From Sipunculus nudus (lineage: Eukaryota > Annelida > Sipuncula > Golfingiida > Sipunculidae): a DNA stretch of 64,000 nucleotides. The stretch is taken from NCBI GenBank assembly GCA_026874595.1, contig CM049310.1, positions 32,425,558-32,489,557 on the forward strand. The letters run 5' to 3'. The notes under the pieces are model-generated. The model saw only the letters and a program-made list of their open reading frames with translations, had not been told where the DNA came from and made no database searches. The translations under genes were made by a program, and so were the position numbers. This document shows, one piece after another, positions 13,001 to 25,787 of the stretch. How positions within the stretch are numbered: the first letter of the stretch is position 1; each line of letters starts with the position of its first letter.

Positions 13001-14401
13001 AGCTCACTCAAGAAATGCAACAGCATAACATGATGAATAAATAGTTATAAGATCGAACATGTTATCCTCACTATAACAGCTGTGTAGATATATTTAAGGT
13101 GAAAAAAAATGTCCATTGGGTCCAGCACACAAATGATGATCACTCAAGCCCTGAATCCTGATGAAACTGCTTTGTTTATGGATCGATAGGGCTGATGTGT
13201 GCTCCAATGAATCAATCCATTTTCCATTAGTGAATGGTGATATTTGTGTCATGATGAGAAATTTTCATGACACATTCATGTAATTGAGTTCTGGTAGTAT
13301 GCAATGTGCCTCACATTCGGAAATGCCCTCCTGTTTTAGAAATGTAAACATGGTTAAGGGAAAACTATGAATCAGAATGCATAATACCATTGTGAACAAC
13401 TAGGTTATTTCTTTTGTTAGCATGAATAATAACCGTGAGTCAGTGAAAAAGTAGTGTAATGATGTTGTACGTTTAAATTTCATTGTCAGCCTGCAGTTTA
13501 TAGGAAGTTATTTCATAGCAGACATAAAATTTGCAACCAGTTCTGAATAGTGGTGGAAGTCGGTTCCTTTTTCATTATTGATCATCGGTTTGAGCAAACC
13601 GATCAATGATTGATTATTAATCGGTCAGAAAAATATAAAGAAATATGCAATTATCTGTGAAACTGTACTTTATTTAACCCAGCCCGCATGTCTGAGAAAT
13701 TCTACCTTAAGATTATGAGTTCTTGCCTTTTTAATTTTCCTTTTAATACTAAGTTATGATATTCCAAGTATCATTTTAATTCATTTTAATAATCAAGAAT
13801 TAAACCACAATTTATTAAGTTCTCTGTTCTTGCATCTACTGTGTCATGCTAAGTTACATACAGAAGTTATTTGGGAACACAGTCATTATATGAAGTGCGA
13901 AATAATGTAAAAGAAATGAATCACTCTAGTCTCTAACATAAAGGCATTCTGGAAAAAAAAACAAGTCATGATTATGATGTAATTGATAGTTGCCTTTGGT
14001 AATCGAGCGCTTGAAAGTGGCAGCAAACCGACTGACTATCGATAAAACTCGATGATCGGCCGATCACTAGTTCTGAAGCACAATGTTCAATATTTAGTTC
14101 CATATTTTGATATAAAGCAAGGCTTTACTTTTTTCCATAGTTTGCCTAATTATATGACCTGTATTTCAGCCGGGTGGTCCGTAAAGCTATCGCCAGGGTA
14201 CTGACAGTGATCAACCAGACTCAGAAGGAGAACCTGAGGAAATTCTACAAGGGCAAGAAGTACAAGCCTAAGGATCTGCGCTACAAGAAGACGCGTGCCA
14301 TGCGCAAGGCCCTTACACCATACGAGCTATCTTTGAAGACAGCGAAACAGATGCGCAAAGACAGGCTGTATCCCATGAGGAAATATGCTGTGAAAGAGTA
14401 A
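10087..14401 (+). CDS. RPL35: 60S ribosomal protein L35 (uL29)
   Basis: This is a structural protein of the large ribosomal subunit, located near the peptide exit tunnel. The coding parts are 10087-10089 (ATG), 10647-10721, 12599-12660 and 14170-14401, giving 123 residues, the usual family length. Exon 2 encodes [20 protein letters not shown], exon 3 the conserved [16 protein letters not shown], and exon 4 the basic domain with [20 protein letters not shown] and the C-terminus [11 protein letters not shown]. All introns are GT-AG (donors GTACTG, GTGAGA and GTAAGT; acceptors TCACAG, TTTCAG and TTTCAG). The junction codon Ile (AT/C) spans intron 3. Introns 2 and 3 host C/D snoRNAs, as is common for ribosomal-protein genes. 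The frame is intact. Confidence 0.97.
12414..12493 (+). ncRNA. Intronic C/D-box snoRNA, copy 1 (RPL35 intron 2)
   Basis: This carries all four boxes with a terminal stem. Stem ACCACAT (12414-12420) pairs perfectly with ATGTGGT (12487-12493). The C box is ATGATGA (12423-12429), D' is CTGA (12441-12444), C' is TGACGA (12449-12454) and the D box is CTGA (12482-12485). Upstream of D is the guide GGATCGATAGGG (12470-12481). Eleven of these bases are complementary to CCUAUCGAUCC, a sequence I recall in eukaryotic large-subunit rRNA, with the A of CCUAU at the D+5 position as the predicted 2'-O-methylation site. It lies about 105 nt before the exon 3 acceptor. Confidence 0.9.
13124..13203 (+). ncRNA. 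Intronic C/D-box snoRNA, copy 2 (RPL35 intron 3)
   Basis: This is a paralogue of the snoRNA in intron 2. Stem AGCACAC (13124-13130) pairs with GTGTGCT (13197-13203). The C box is ATGATGA (13133-13139), D' is CTGA (13151-13154), C' is TGATGA (13159-13164) and D is CTGA (13192-13195). The D guide GGATCGATAGGG (13180-13191) is identical to copy 1. The D' guide and terminal stem differ, so the stem pairing has been kept by compensatory change. Confidence 0.9.
13548..14069. mobile_element. hAT-like MITE in RPL35 intron 3
   Basis: This 522-bp insert is flanked by perfect 8-bp direct repeats GTTCTGAA (13540-13547 and 14070-14077). Its termini TAGTGGTGGAAGTCGG and CCGATCACTA form a short imperfect inverted repeat beginning TAGTG. 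Sub-terminal GATCATCGG/CGATGATCGG motifs occur near both ends. An 8-bp TSD and a TAGTG/CAGTG terminus fit the hAT superfamily. There is no transposase, so it is non-autonomous. It ends 100 nt before the exon 4 acceptor. Confidence 0.8.
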
Positions 14402-14456
14402 CGTGTTCCCTGGACTGCATATTATCTCACATTTTCAACTCTGTACAGAAGCCTGA

Positions 14457-14462
14457 AATAAA
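14457..14462 (+). terminator. RPL35 polyadenylation signal
   Basis: AATAAA lies 56 nt after the RPL35 stop codon. This gives a very short 3' UTR, typical of ribosomal-protein genes. Confidence 0.85.
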
Positions 14463-18558
<4,096 letters not shown>

Positions 18559-18560
<2 letters not shown>

Positions 18561-18592
18561 CGGGGAGGGGGGGGGGGAGGGGGGGGGGGGTG
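18559..18592 (+). repeat. Interrupted poly-G tract
   Basis: A run of G broken by single A residues, with several G blocks, satisfies the simple G-quadruplex pattern. It lies at the left edge of the tandem duplication at 18599-19790. Confidence 0.85.
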
Positions 18593-18598
18593 GCAAGT

Positions 18599-18762
18599 AG
18601 AGATTTCCGAGGAGGCGGAGAGCAGCAACATCCACTGGCATGGAAGCCCGTAGATCCTTTTAGCCGCCGCGACAGCTTGGGCAACACCATCAGAAACACC
18701 GACAAGGACACTCCGAATACTATTATCACTCACTATTATCGATATCAGCCAGACCAAAATTA

Positions 18763-18814
<52 letters not shown>

Positions 18815-19790
18815 AAAGCATGACCTCCCCCATAACGGCAGACCATTCAAAGCTGTTTGTAAGTTCAAAGGTTCCCTGAAATAATTTAGTAGAACACATG
18901 ACCTATACCTGACTGGTGACTCATACTGTGGACTTGACAACTGTTGTATTTTATATAGATTTTGTGGCTAGATAAATATTTACTCTACGCAGATGACTTA
19001 ACGACAATGCAATTTCACAGGCAGACGATCCGGCGAGGCTGGGGCGGCAAAAGATTGGGCAAGGGGTTTAAGCAGATAAAAATATTAAATCTACATAACA
19101 GAAACAGATTGGTACCGCATATGTAATCTATATACTGATATGCATTATTCACTCCGGTAGAGTCAGAGTGAGTGAAGAATGGAGGACATATAAAGGTTTC
19201 CGGACAAGTAAAGATTTCCGAGGAGTCCAGAGAGCAGCAGCATCCACAGGCACCACCATGGAAGCCCGTAGGTCCTTCAACCGTCGCGGCAGTTTAGGCA
19301 GCACCCATCAGAAACGCCCACAAGAACACTCCGAATACGTTTCGCAATCAGCTAAACCAAAATAAGTATATAAATATATAACAAAGCATGACCTCCCCCA
19401 TAACGGCAGACCATTCAAAGCTATATTTGTAAGTTCAAAGGTTCCTGGAATAATTCAGTAGGACACATGACCTACACCTAACTGGTGACTCATACTTTGG
19501 ACTTGACAATTGTTATATTTTGTATAGATTTTGCGGCTCGATAAATATTTACTCCATGTTGATAATCAATAACAATGTAATTTTACGGGCAGACGATCCG
19601 GCGAGGGTAAGCCGACAAAAGATTGGCCGGGGGGGGGGGGGGGGGGCGCTTAAAGCAGATGGGGATAATACCTACATTACAAATACAGATCTGTATCGCA
19701 CGTGTATTCTATATACGGATATGCATCAGTCAATCCGGTAAAGTCAGAGTGAGTGAGGAATGGAGGACGTATATAGGATTCCGGACAACC
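18599..19790 (+). repeat. Tandem duplication, two units of about 600 bp
   Basis: Unit 1 (about 18599-19205) and unit 2 (about 19206-19790) align along their whole length. Both start with AGATTTCCGAGGAG, pass through CATGACCTCCCCCATAACGG and CAGACGATCCGGCGAG, and end at a TATA-containing GGAGGAC(A/G)TATA stretch. The units differ by an AT microsatellite in unit 1, a poly-G run in unit 2 and scattered substitutions. An ORF (19168-19365) opens in unit 2 but is broken in unit 1, and I do not recognise it. Confidence 0.85.
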
Positions 19791-22700
19791 TGGACATTAC
19801 TGATAAATTTAAATTTGCCAGAGGTATTTTTCTAGGCACCGATTGTAGAGGATTTAAATCAACGTTCTTTATTGTCAGACTCTCTACCACCCACCACCCC
19901 CCCCCCCCCCCCCCCCCACACTCAAACAACCACACACACCATTAGAGTCCGGGCAAACTAGCCCGCCCCATCCATGCGCACAACTATTTCCCATAATTAT
20001 TATCTTGTTGACCTTAAGTTCTCAGATTGCGCTGATTGGCAGGCATAGGTATCTGATCGAAAGAATGATTTCAAATTTGTCCATAGCAAAATATTATTTG
20101 CTCGTCGCTTACACCGTATATGTGTGCGTTTGTGTGGTTGTGGTAGGGGGGATACTCAGGAAACACGCATGAACCCCTTCCGCAACGTTGTTTTAGCAAC
20201 TCTTCAATCAAATTTTAGAGGATAATGGCATATTTGAGGTTAAATAGGCCTTCAAAATGAGAAAACACAATTTTATTACAAATAATCTAAAACGATGGTT
20301 GGGGATGGGGTCCGATAATGCTTATTGTAGGCCTATACCCCCGCCAGAATGGGTCAAGTGCCTGTGGTAGATGAGCTAATCATAAAATTACTCGTTATAT
20401 TAGTACAGCAGGACTAAAAATCACCGAAGCTGAAATATTGCAATTCCTATAAAAGGATTAATTTCGATGCTTTTTCATTATATAGTTTTCATTAAGCTTT
20501 GAAAAAGACTAACATTCTTAGTATACAAACTGCATGCATGGTATTCATGTGATGGCTTTATATACCATGGGGGCCTTTCAACAATTCTTATACATACTCA
20601 AGTGTATTGTAATTCCTGGTTTCGCTGTGGTAGCGTGTTATTTTTCGTATTGTTTGAATTATCATTAGCTATAAATTGCTCCTGGACCGAAGCATCCAGG
20701 CCTGAGCCTGTACAGTCTGAGCCTATACATGGCCACATCCTCCAGCATCCCCCCCCCCCCCCCAAAAAAAAAAAAACTTTCCGTGTTCTACAAGCGTCAC
20801 GGGTCACCAGTGAACTGCAGAACAAATATTGTCCCTAATACCAATGAATGGGTCAATAAATTTACAGTTTAAATATTCTTTTAATGTAAAATATACGTTG
20901 GTGACCAAGATTAACTTAAAACTGAACGAGGTGCTCCTTGGCTGATACCCGAAGCCACAAAATATCATTTGAATCCGTTCATTTTTCCCCGTAAAATTGC
21001 TTACAGACAAACTTATCAAGCACCACATCAAGATGAAGCATAAAAGCTAAATTACTTTTACCAGACCATACATGTATAAGGTATGGTAACACAGTCATAC
21101 TTTATAGTGATCTATTCACATATCATGTTTATTAAAGGTACATGACGTACAGTGTATTATCTCTAAATATTAGGGCATCTGTCAATATTTCGTTCTAAAA
21201 ACCGTTGCCTACTGCTTTAATCAAATGGGGGAGGGGGGGGGGCTGTATCGGGCGCGATCAGAGGTACAAAACATAAACATAGCGCGCACGCCACCTTGTA
21301 GCCAACCGGGCAACTTCTCAAATCAAGATTTTTTTAACCTTCCAACCGGTATCTCTTCGTTGACCAGTGGTTCATCTTTCATGTTTCTTCTCTTTTACTG
21401 GGAATTGTTCCCCCGTGCACAAGATCGGACATCTGGTCATGCAGTCTTGTCATGGTAAACCGGCACACACAACCATGACAACGTATAAAACAGGTGTACT
21501 GGAGGTTTTAAGCCCATGTACAGGTACGGTTTTGCCTGGAAACTTTTATATTTAGCCAAAATGAGCTAATCATGCGAGATAATACAAATATTTTTGCAAA
21601 CTTGAATTCTGCATAAGAAATACCAGCCTCCACCTAGTGCGTGTGTGTGTGTGGGGGGGGGGGGGGGAGGGGGGCAGGGGAAGTATTTACCCTGCCAACA
21701 GTAACTTATGGCAAGGTTCAGGGGATGATCAATGTAATAACAGCCCCCCAGGTATTCAAAGAATAATTTTATATTTTTTAAAATGGAATATATTAATAAT
21801 TAGACTTATACACTTTGGTTATATAGCTAAACCAGGTTTAGAATTAACCTGTACTGGATATACAGAACCTTAATTATTTTCTAAAACCTTACACGTTAGT
21901 AATATATTTGAAATTTTTCATACAGACAGTAAAAGGTATATATATATATATATATATATCTCCCTATCGTGGGATGCTCCCAAAAGCGTGTTTGCATTCA
22001 CTTATTCGGCCAATATTTCCAGGACACAGGCACACACAAACGGTGATAATAGTTTTAATATATGAATTATAATGAAATGAATATGGTTATAATGTAATGT
22101 TATGTTATTACATTTGACCATTAATGTGCAAGATAATTTCAAATTTCATTGCCAACTATATATTCTACAGGGGGAGGGGAGGGGGGGGGGTCATTAACCA
22201 GGAAAACCTCAGGGCATCACTGTAACATTAACAAAGATAAATCACACATTTTATTTCCATTACAATGTAATATAATTAACAGTATGTATCTGGAAGAACA
22301 CAACCATAGTGGGAGTAAATGATTTGTTTGGATATAGATAATATAAATGTTTCAAAACAATAACAAACAGATAATAGTCACAATGGAAGTAAGGGTCAAT
22401 CAGCCTGATTTCATGTAACAATATCATTAACATATTCAGCTCTCAGAGATAGCGATGAATTCCTTTGCTCATTCCATTGTGCATCTAAGAAATGAGTTAC
22501 AAATCAATTACCAATGTTTTTATATCAAATAAAATATTTTACTTTCAACATCAGACTGCATCAGACTAAATATTTGTAACAAATATATGTACATTGCATA
22601 TAGGTGTTCCACAGTCCATTTTTACTAGAGCTGTATAAAATTCAAAGTTAGAATATCTTGTGCATGGCAAATCCCTGAAAACTGACTTGTTGTAAATCCT

Positions 22701-22816
22701 ACATTTCAATAAAAAGGCAACCATTATACAGTGTTCTGTATAAGTATTTTACAATTTGACATGATGTGACACATTACAGGACAATAACTGACAATAAATG
22801 ACACAAATATATTGAA
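19791..22816. other. Intergenic DNA rich in G/C homopolymers
   Basis: No gene was recognised. Notable tracts are a C run at about 19898-19918, C then A runs at 20750-20776, G runs at about 21227-21242 and 21652-21675, an AT tract at about 21938-21959, and a G-rich block at 22170-22191. The ORFs called here mostly run through these homopolymers, encoding Gly or Pro runs, and are unlikely to be real. Confidence 0.6.
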
Positions 22817-23064
22817 AATCTAAGGCCTAGACTATGTAGTTAATTACAAAAATAGTGCCTGTTGCATGGCATAGAACCTGAGAATATCCTCTGTCGTATA
22901 TGTAGTTTCACAAACTTATAAAATTTGACTCATTCTCACTAATCTAAGGCCTAGACTATGTAGTTAATTACAAAAATAATGTCTGTTGCATGGCATATAA
23001 CCCGAGAATATCCTCTGTTGTATATGTAGTTTCACAAACTTATAAAATTTGACTCATTCTCACT
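22817..23064. repeat. Tandem duplication, 2 x 124 bp
   Basis: Two adjacent copies (22817-22940 and 22941-23064) start AATCTAAGGCCTAGAC and end ACTCATTCTCACT. They differ at only a few bases. They lie 300-550 bp downstream of the BPI-family stop codon and may fall in its 3' UTR. Confidence 0.93.
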
Positions 23065-23351
23065 TGTTCTATACATATTACATTTAATATTTGACTGCAG
23101 GAGTATTGTAACAAAAATATATGAGACTCCTCAAAAAATATACAGGTACAAGTGGAATTCACAATGACCCACCAGCACAGTATATATGTATGTATATAAC
23201 ATTCGATATTTGACAGGAGGAGACACAAATTTATCAAAAATGTATATAGCTGTTCCCTGACAGTGAAGTTATTTACATTATAAGAATGATGTCTATTAGA
23301 AGTATCATAATATCATCAAATCAGAATGTTAGTTCATTTAATTTCTCTATT

Positions 23352-24926
23352 TCAATACAAAGGCACCCAATCTGTCTTCTGCTTGGAATAAGGCTTCCGT
23401 TTGGGGAAGCGTGGCTTGAAATAAAGTGTTTCTTCATCCTTCTTTGTTTTGTCAAATCCCTGGATATTCATCAGGTTTTCTTCATCTTCTGAACTGGGCT
23501 TATACTCTAGATCTGTGCTTATCACGATGGTATCAGGAAGTAATGAGGTCTTGGCGTTCTTAAACTCCACATACTTGATGGAGGGGATCACCAGACCCTT
23601 AGACAGCATGTCATTCAGTTTTGGAATGAGGACTACGGTAGCTCCCTTGAATATTAAGTTCAGAGCAAAAGATGATACCTCCCCAACATTGCTATGGGTT
23701 ACTTTGATTTCAGGATCAATAGACTGTACTTTCCCTGTTACCTTGGTTCCATCAAAATTTACTGTCAATTTAATCGTTGCTGTTACACTGGTGGTGAACA
23801 AGTTTGACCCGTTGCTGTGTAAATTGTAGTCAAAAATGCCGACAGCATTACCTTGAATGTCTCCATCTTTGATCACCAGTTTTGGGTCAGAGGTCACTTT
23901 CATCGCAACATCAACAGAATTATTAGGAAATTTTCGCAACCCTGAGATGAGATTGCCAATACACACGAGAGTATGACAAGATGTGTCCAGTAGAGTCTTC
24001 TGCGAGTCCGGCAGGTCCTTCTTTGTAAGGACATAGTGGAGCATATTATGCTTGTATGCCACGTGCAGAAGCGTGTTTATGACATAATCAGAGATGAATG
24101 CATGCACCATGTGTGTTGTTTCAGGAGCTTTCGCAAGAGGGGATGGCTTGAATGGCGCCTCACTCATGTCTCCCGTCCAAAATATCTCACCCTTGTGCCT
24201 GGATTCAACACATTTGTCACCAAAAGTTGGGTTCTCTGTCAGTCTGTAGTCTAATAGGAACATATTTTCTATTGTGTAAGTGACTGGTAAAGTAGCCAGT
24301 GCACTTGCTGCAGTGTTATCAATGGCATTGCTGAGAGCAGAACATATCACAGACTGCAGAGCATCTTTCAGCTTGTCTTCAATAAGGCTGTCAAACAGGT
24401 TATACAGCCAACTGGCCCCTCCATTGAAGTGAACATTCAAACTGCCGATTTTCCCTGAGCAACTGTCTGCATGAATCGTTGGTCGACCTGTTGAGCTTTT
24501 ACCGAGTGAAACTGATGCGCTGATGTCAACCCCACTTGCACTAACATCAAATGTCCCATGGTCAGTGATCTTAAACAGCACATGTAGTTCATACCGCCAG
24601 TCTCCGTGTACAGCGATGGAAGCACCGCTCAGCTTCAAGGATACATCCTTCCCAGGGTTCACCACAACTTGACTGGCAGGTCGACCAAATCCTGTCACTT
24701 TCATTCCAGTGATGTCATAAGTAACCTTACCAACTTTGATGTCTGCATCTCCATGTTGATCTGGAAGAGCCTGACCTTTGACCTTCTGAGCTAAAACATC
24801 GGTTGCAACCCCAGCAGCGTATTGTAATCCAGCTTGAGTCACTTTAAACTGAAAGCCAGGGTCCACTGCAGATACAGAAATCAGCAACACTGACAAAAGC
24901 TGGCCAGAAATCCAAAGGGCTGTCAT
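23352..24926 (-). CDS. BPI/LBP/PLTP-family secreted protein, single exon
   Basis: This is a 524-residue lipid/LPS-binding protein of the bactericidal/permeability-increasing family, probably secreted and acting in innate immunity. Residues 1-20 form a signal peptide, with likely cleavage after SVSA. The N-terminal BPI domain starts GFQFKVTQAGLQYAAGVA. Cys156 and Cys195 sit at the spacing of the conserved BPI disulfide (about 40 residues). The second barrel occupies roughly 255-480. Candidate N-glycosylation sites are Asn335 and Asn372. A basic C-terminal tail (residues 492-524, with FKPRFPKRKPYSKQK) extends past the usual end; human BPI is 487 aa. The whole protein is in one open frame with no intron, whereas vertebrate family members have many exons. 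Antimicrobial activity is inferred from the family only. Confidence 0.93.
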   Translation of the reverse strand: MTALWISGQLLSVLLISVSAVDPGFQFKVTQAGLQYAAGVATDVLAQKVKGQALPDQHGDADIKVGKVTYDITGMKVTGFGRPASQVVVNPGKDVSLKLSGASIAVHGDWRYELHVLFKITDHGTFDVSASGVDISASVSLGKSSTGRPTIHADSCSGKIGSLNVHFNGGASWLYNLFDSLIEDKLKDALQSVICSALSNAIDNTAASALATLPVTYTIENMFLLDYRLTENPTFGDKCVESRHKGEIFWTGDMSEAPFKPSPLAKAPETTHMVHAFISDYVINTLLHVAYKHNMLHYVLTKKDLPDSQKTLLDTSCHTLVCIGNLISGLRKFPNNSVDVAMKVTSDPKLVIKDGDIQGNAVGIFDYNLHSNGSNLFTTSVTATIKLTVNFDGTKVTGKVQSIDPEIKVTHSNVGEVSSFALNLIFKGATVVLIPKLNDMLSKGLVIPSIKYVEFKNAKTSLLPDTIVISTDLEYKPSSEDEENLMNIQGFDKTKKDEETLYFKPRFPKRKPYSKQKTDWVPLY

Positions 24927-25020
24927 CCTTATTACAGTTCAGTGAGCGATATTATGTTAGGGAAATACACCGTCACTCGTGACTTCGACAACACGTCAAC
25001 AGTGTAACTGAAGTGTACAG

Positions 25021-25027
25021 TTTTATA
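25021..25027 (-). promoter_or_regulatory. TATA box of the BPI-family gene
   Basis: TTTTATA on the plus strand is TATAAAA on the minus strand, 95 bp upstream of the start codon. A start site about 30 bp downstream (near 24993) would give a 5' UTR of 65-70 nt. A promoter in place means a retrocopy, if that is the origin, has acquired or kept regulatory DNA. Confidence 0.6.
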
Positions 25028-25184
25028 CTGTTTCAGTGTCAGTTTGTTGTATAACTATAACTGGTGTGTTGCTATGACTCAGGCCTTAAGCCGTGAAACG
25101 CCTGTTCTTACCGTTTGGCTTCACTCTCTTGTTGTTATATGATCGGTTCCGTCACGGGTCCGTACCTGTCACAATCACGAGACG

Positions 25185-25633
25185 TCTTGCCCCTTGGACT
25201 GCCTAATTTCTCACTTCCTACTGTGGTAGTCACAAGACCACCTCCCACATATCGTGATCCCATTCCCTGATCCCCCTGCTCCAATCATCGCTCAGCCTCT
25301 GGTCTGCCGATAGAGGGTGGCGACCCCTAGAGGTACTTTTCAAAACAATTGAGTGCGCTGCCCCAACAAGTGCAGCCAAATATAAACAGGTTAAGCCGAA
25401 CCAAACTGACTTTATAATGCATGACAGGTCCAAAGTGTGATGCTAGTGGGCATAAGTAGTGCCAACTATATGTATATGTAATTTGTTACATACTCATGGC
25501 TATTTTTTTTTATTAGATCACATATCAATTGTCTTGTAAACTTAACTAAATTATAAAATATTTTTAATAAGAGTAAATGGAGATATAATATTGTTAGGCT
25601 TTAATCATTTAATAAATTATTCCAACAATTTGC

Positions 25634-25694
<61 letters not shown>

Positions 25695-25787
25695 AATATT
25701 GCAAACTATTTGCATAATGTATATTTGTATATAATGTATGTTATAATAATTGTTAACAGTATCGCAATTTGATATATATATATATTA
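25185..25787 (+). repeat. Left copy of a 600-bp direct repeat flanking the LINE
   Basis: It begins TCTTGCCCCTTGGACTGCC and ends ATCGCAATTTGATATATA. The same sequence recurs at 29365-29960 with roughly 3-4 percent differences by eye, mostly single bases, small indels and AT-repeat length. DNA to the left (GAGACG) and to the right (the LINE 5' end) is not shared. It includes an (AT)n tract at about 25641-25690. Confidence 0.93.

Noticed and set aside
13231-13310. Possible third C/D snoRNA in RPL35 intron 3 (ATGATGAGA)
   Set aside because: There is no convincing D box or terminal stem, and the ATTTTCATGACAC stretch is better explained as a chance inverted repeat.
25230-25433. Minus-strand ORF also found at 29410-29601
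   Set aside because: It lies in both copies of the 600-bp direct repeat. Differences include indels that change the N-terminus, so it is a shadow of the repeat, not a gene.
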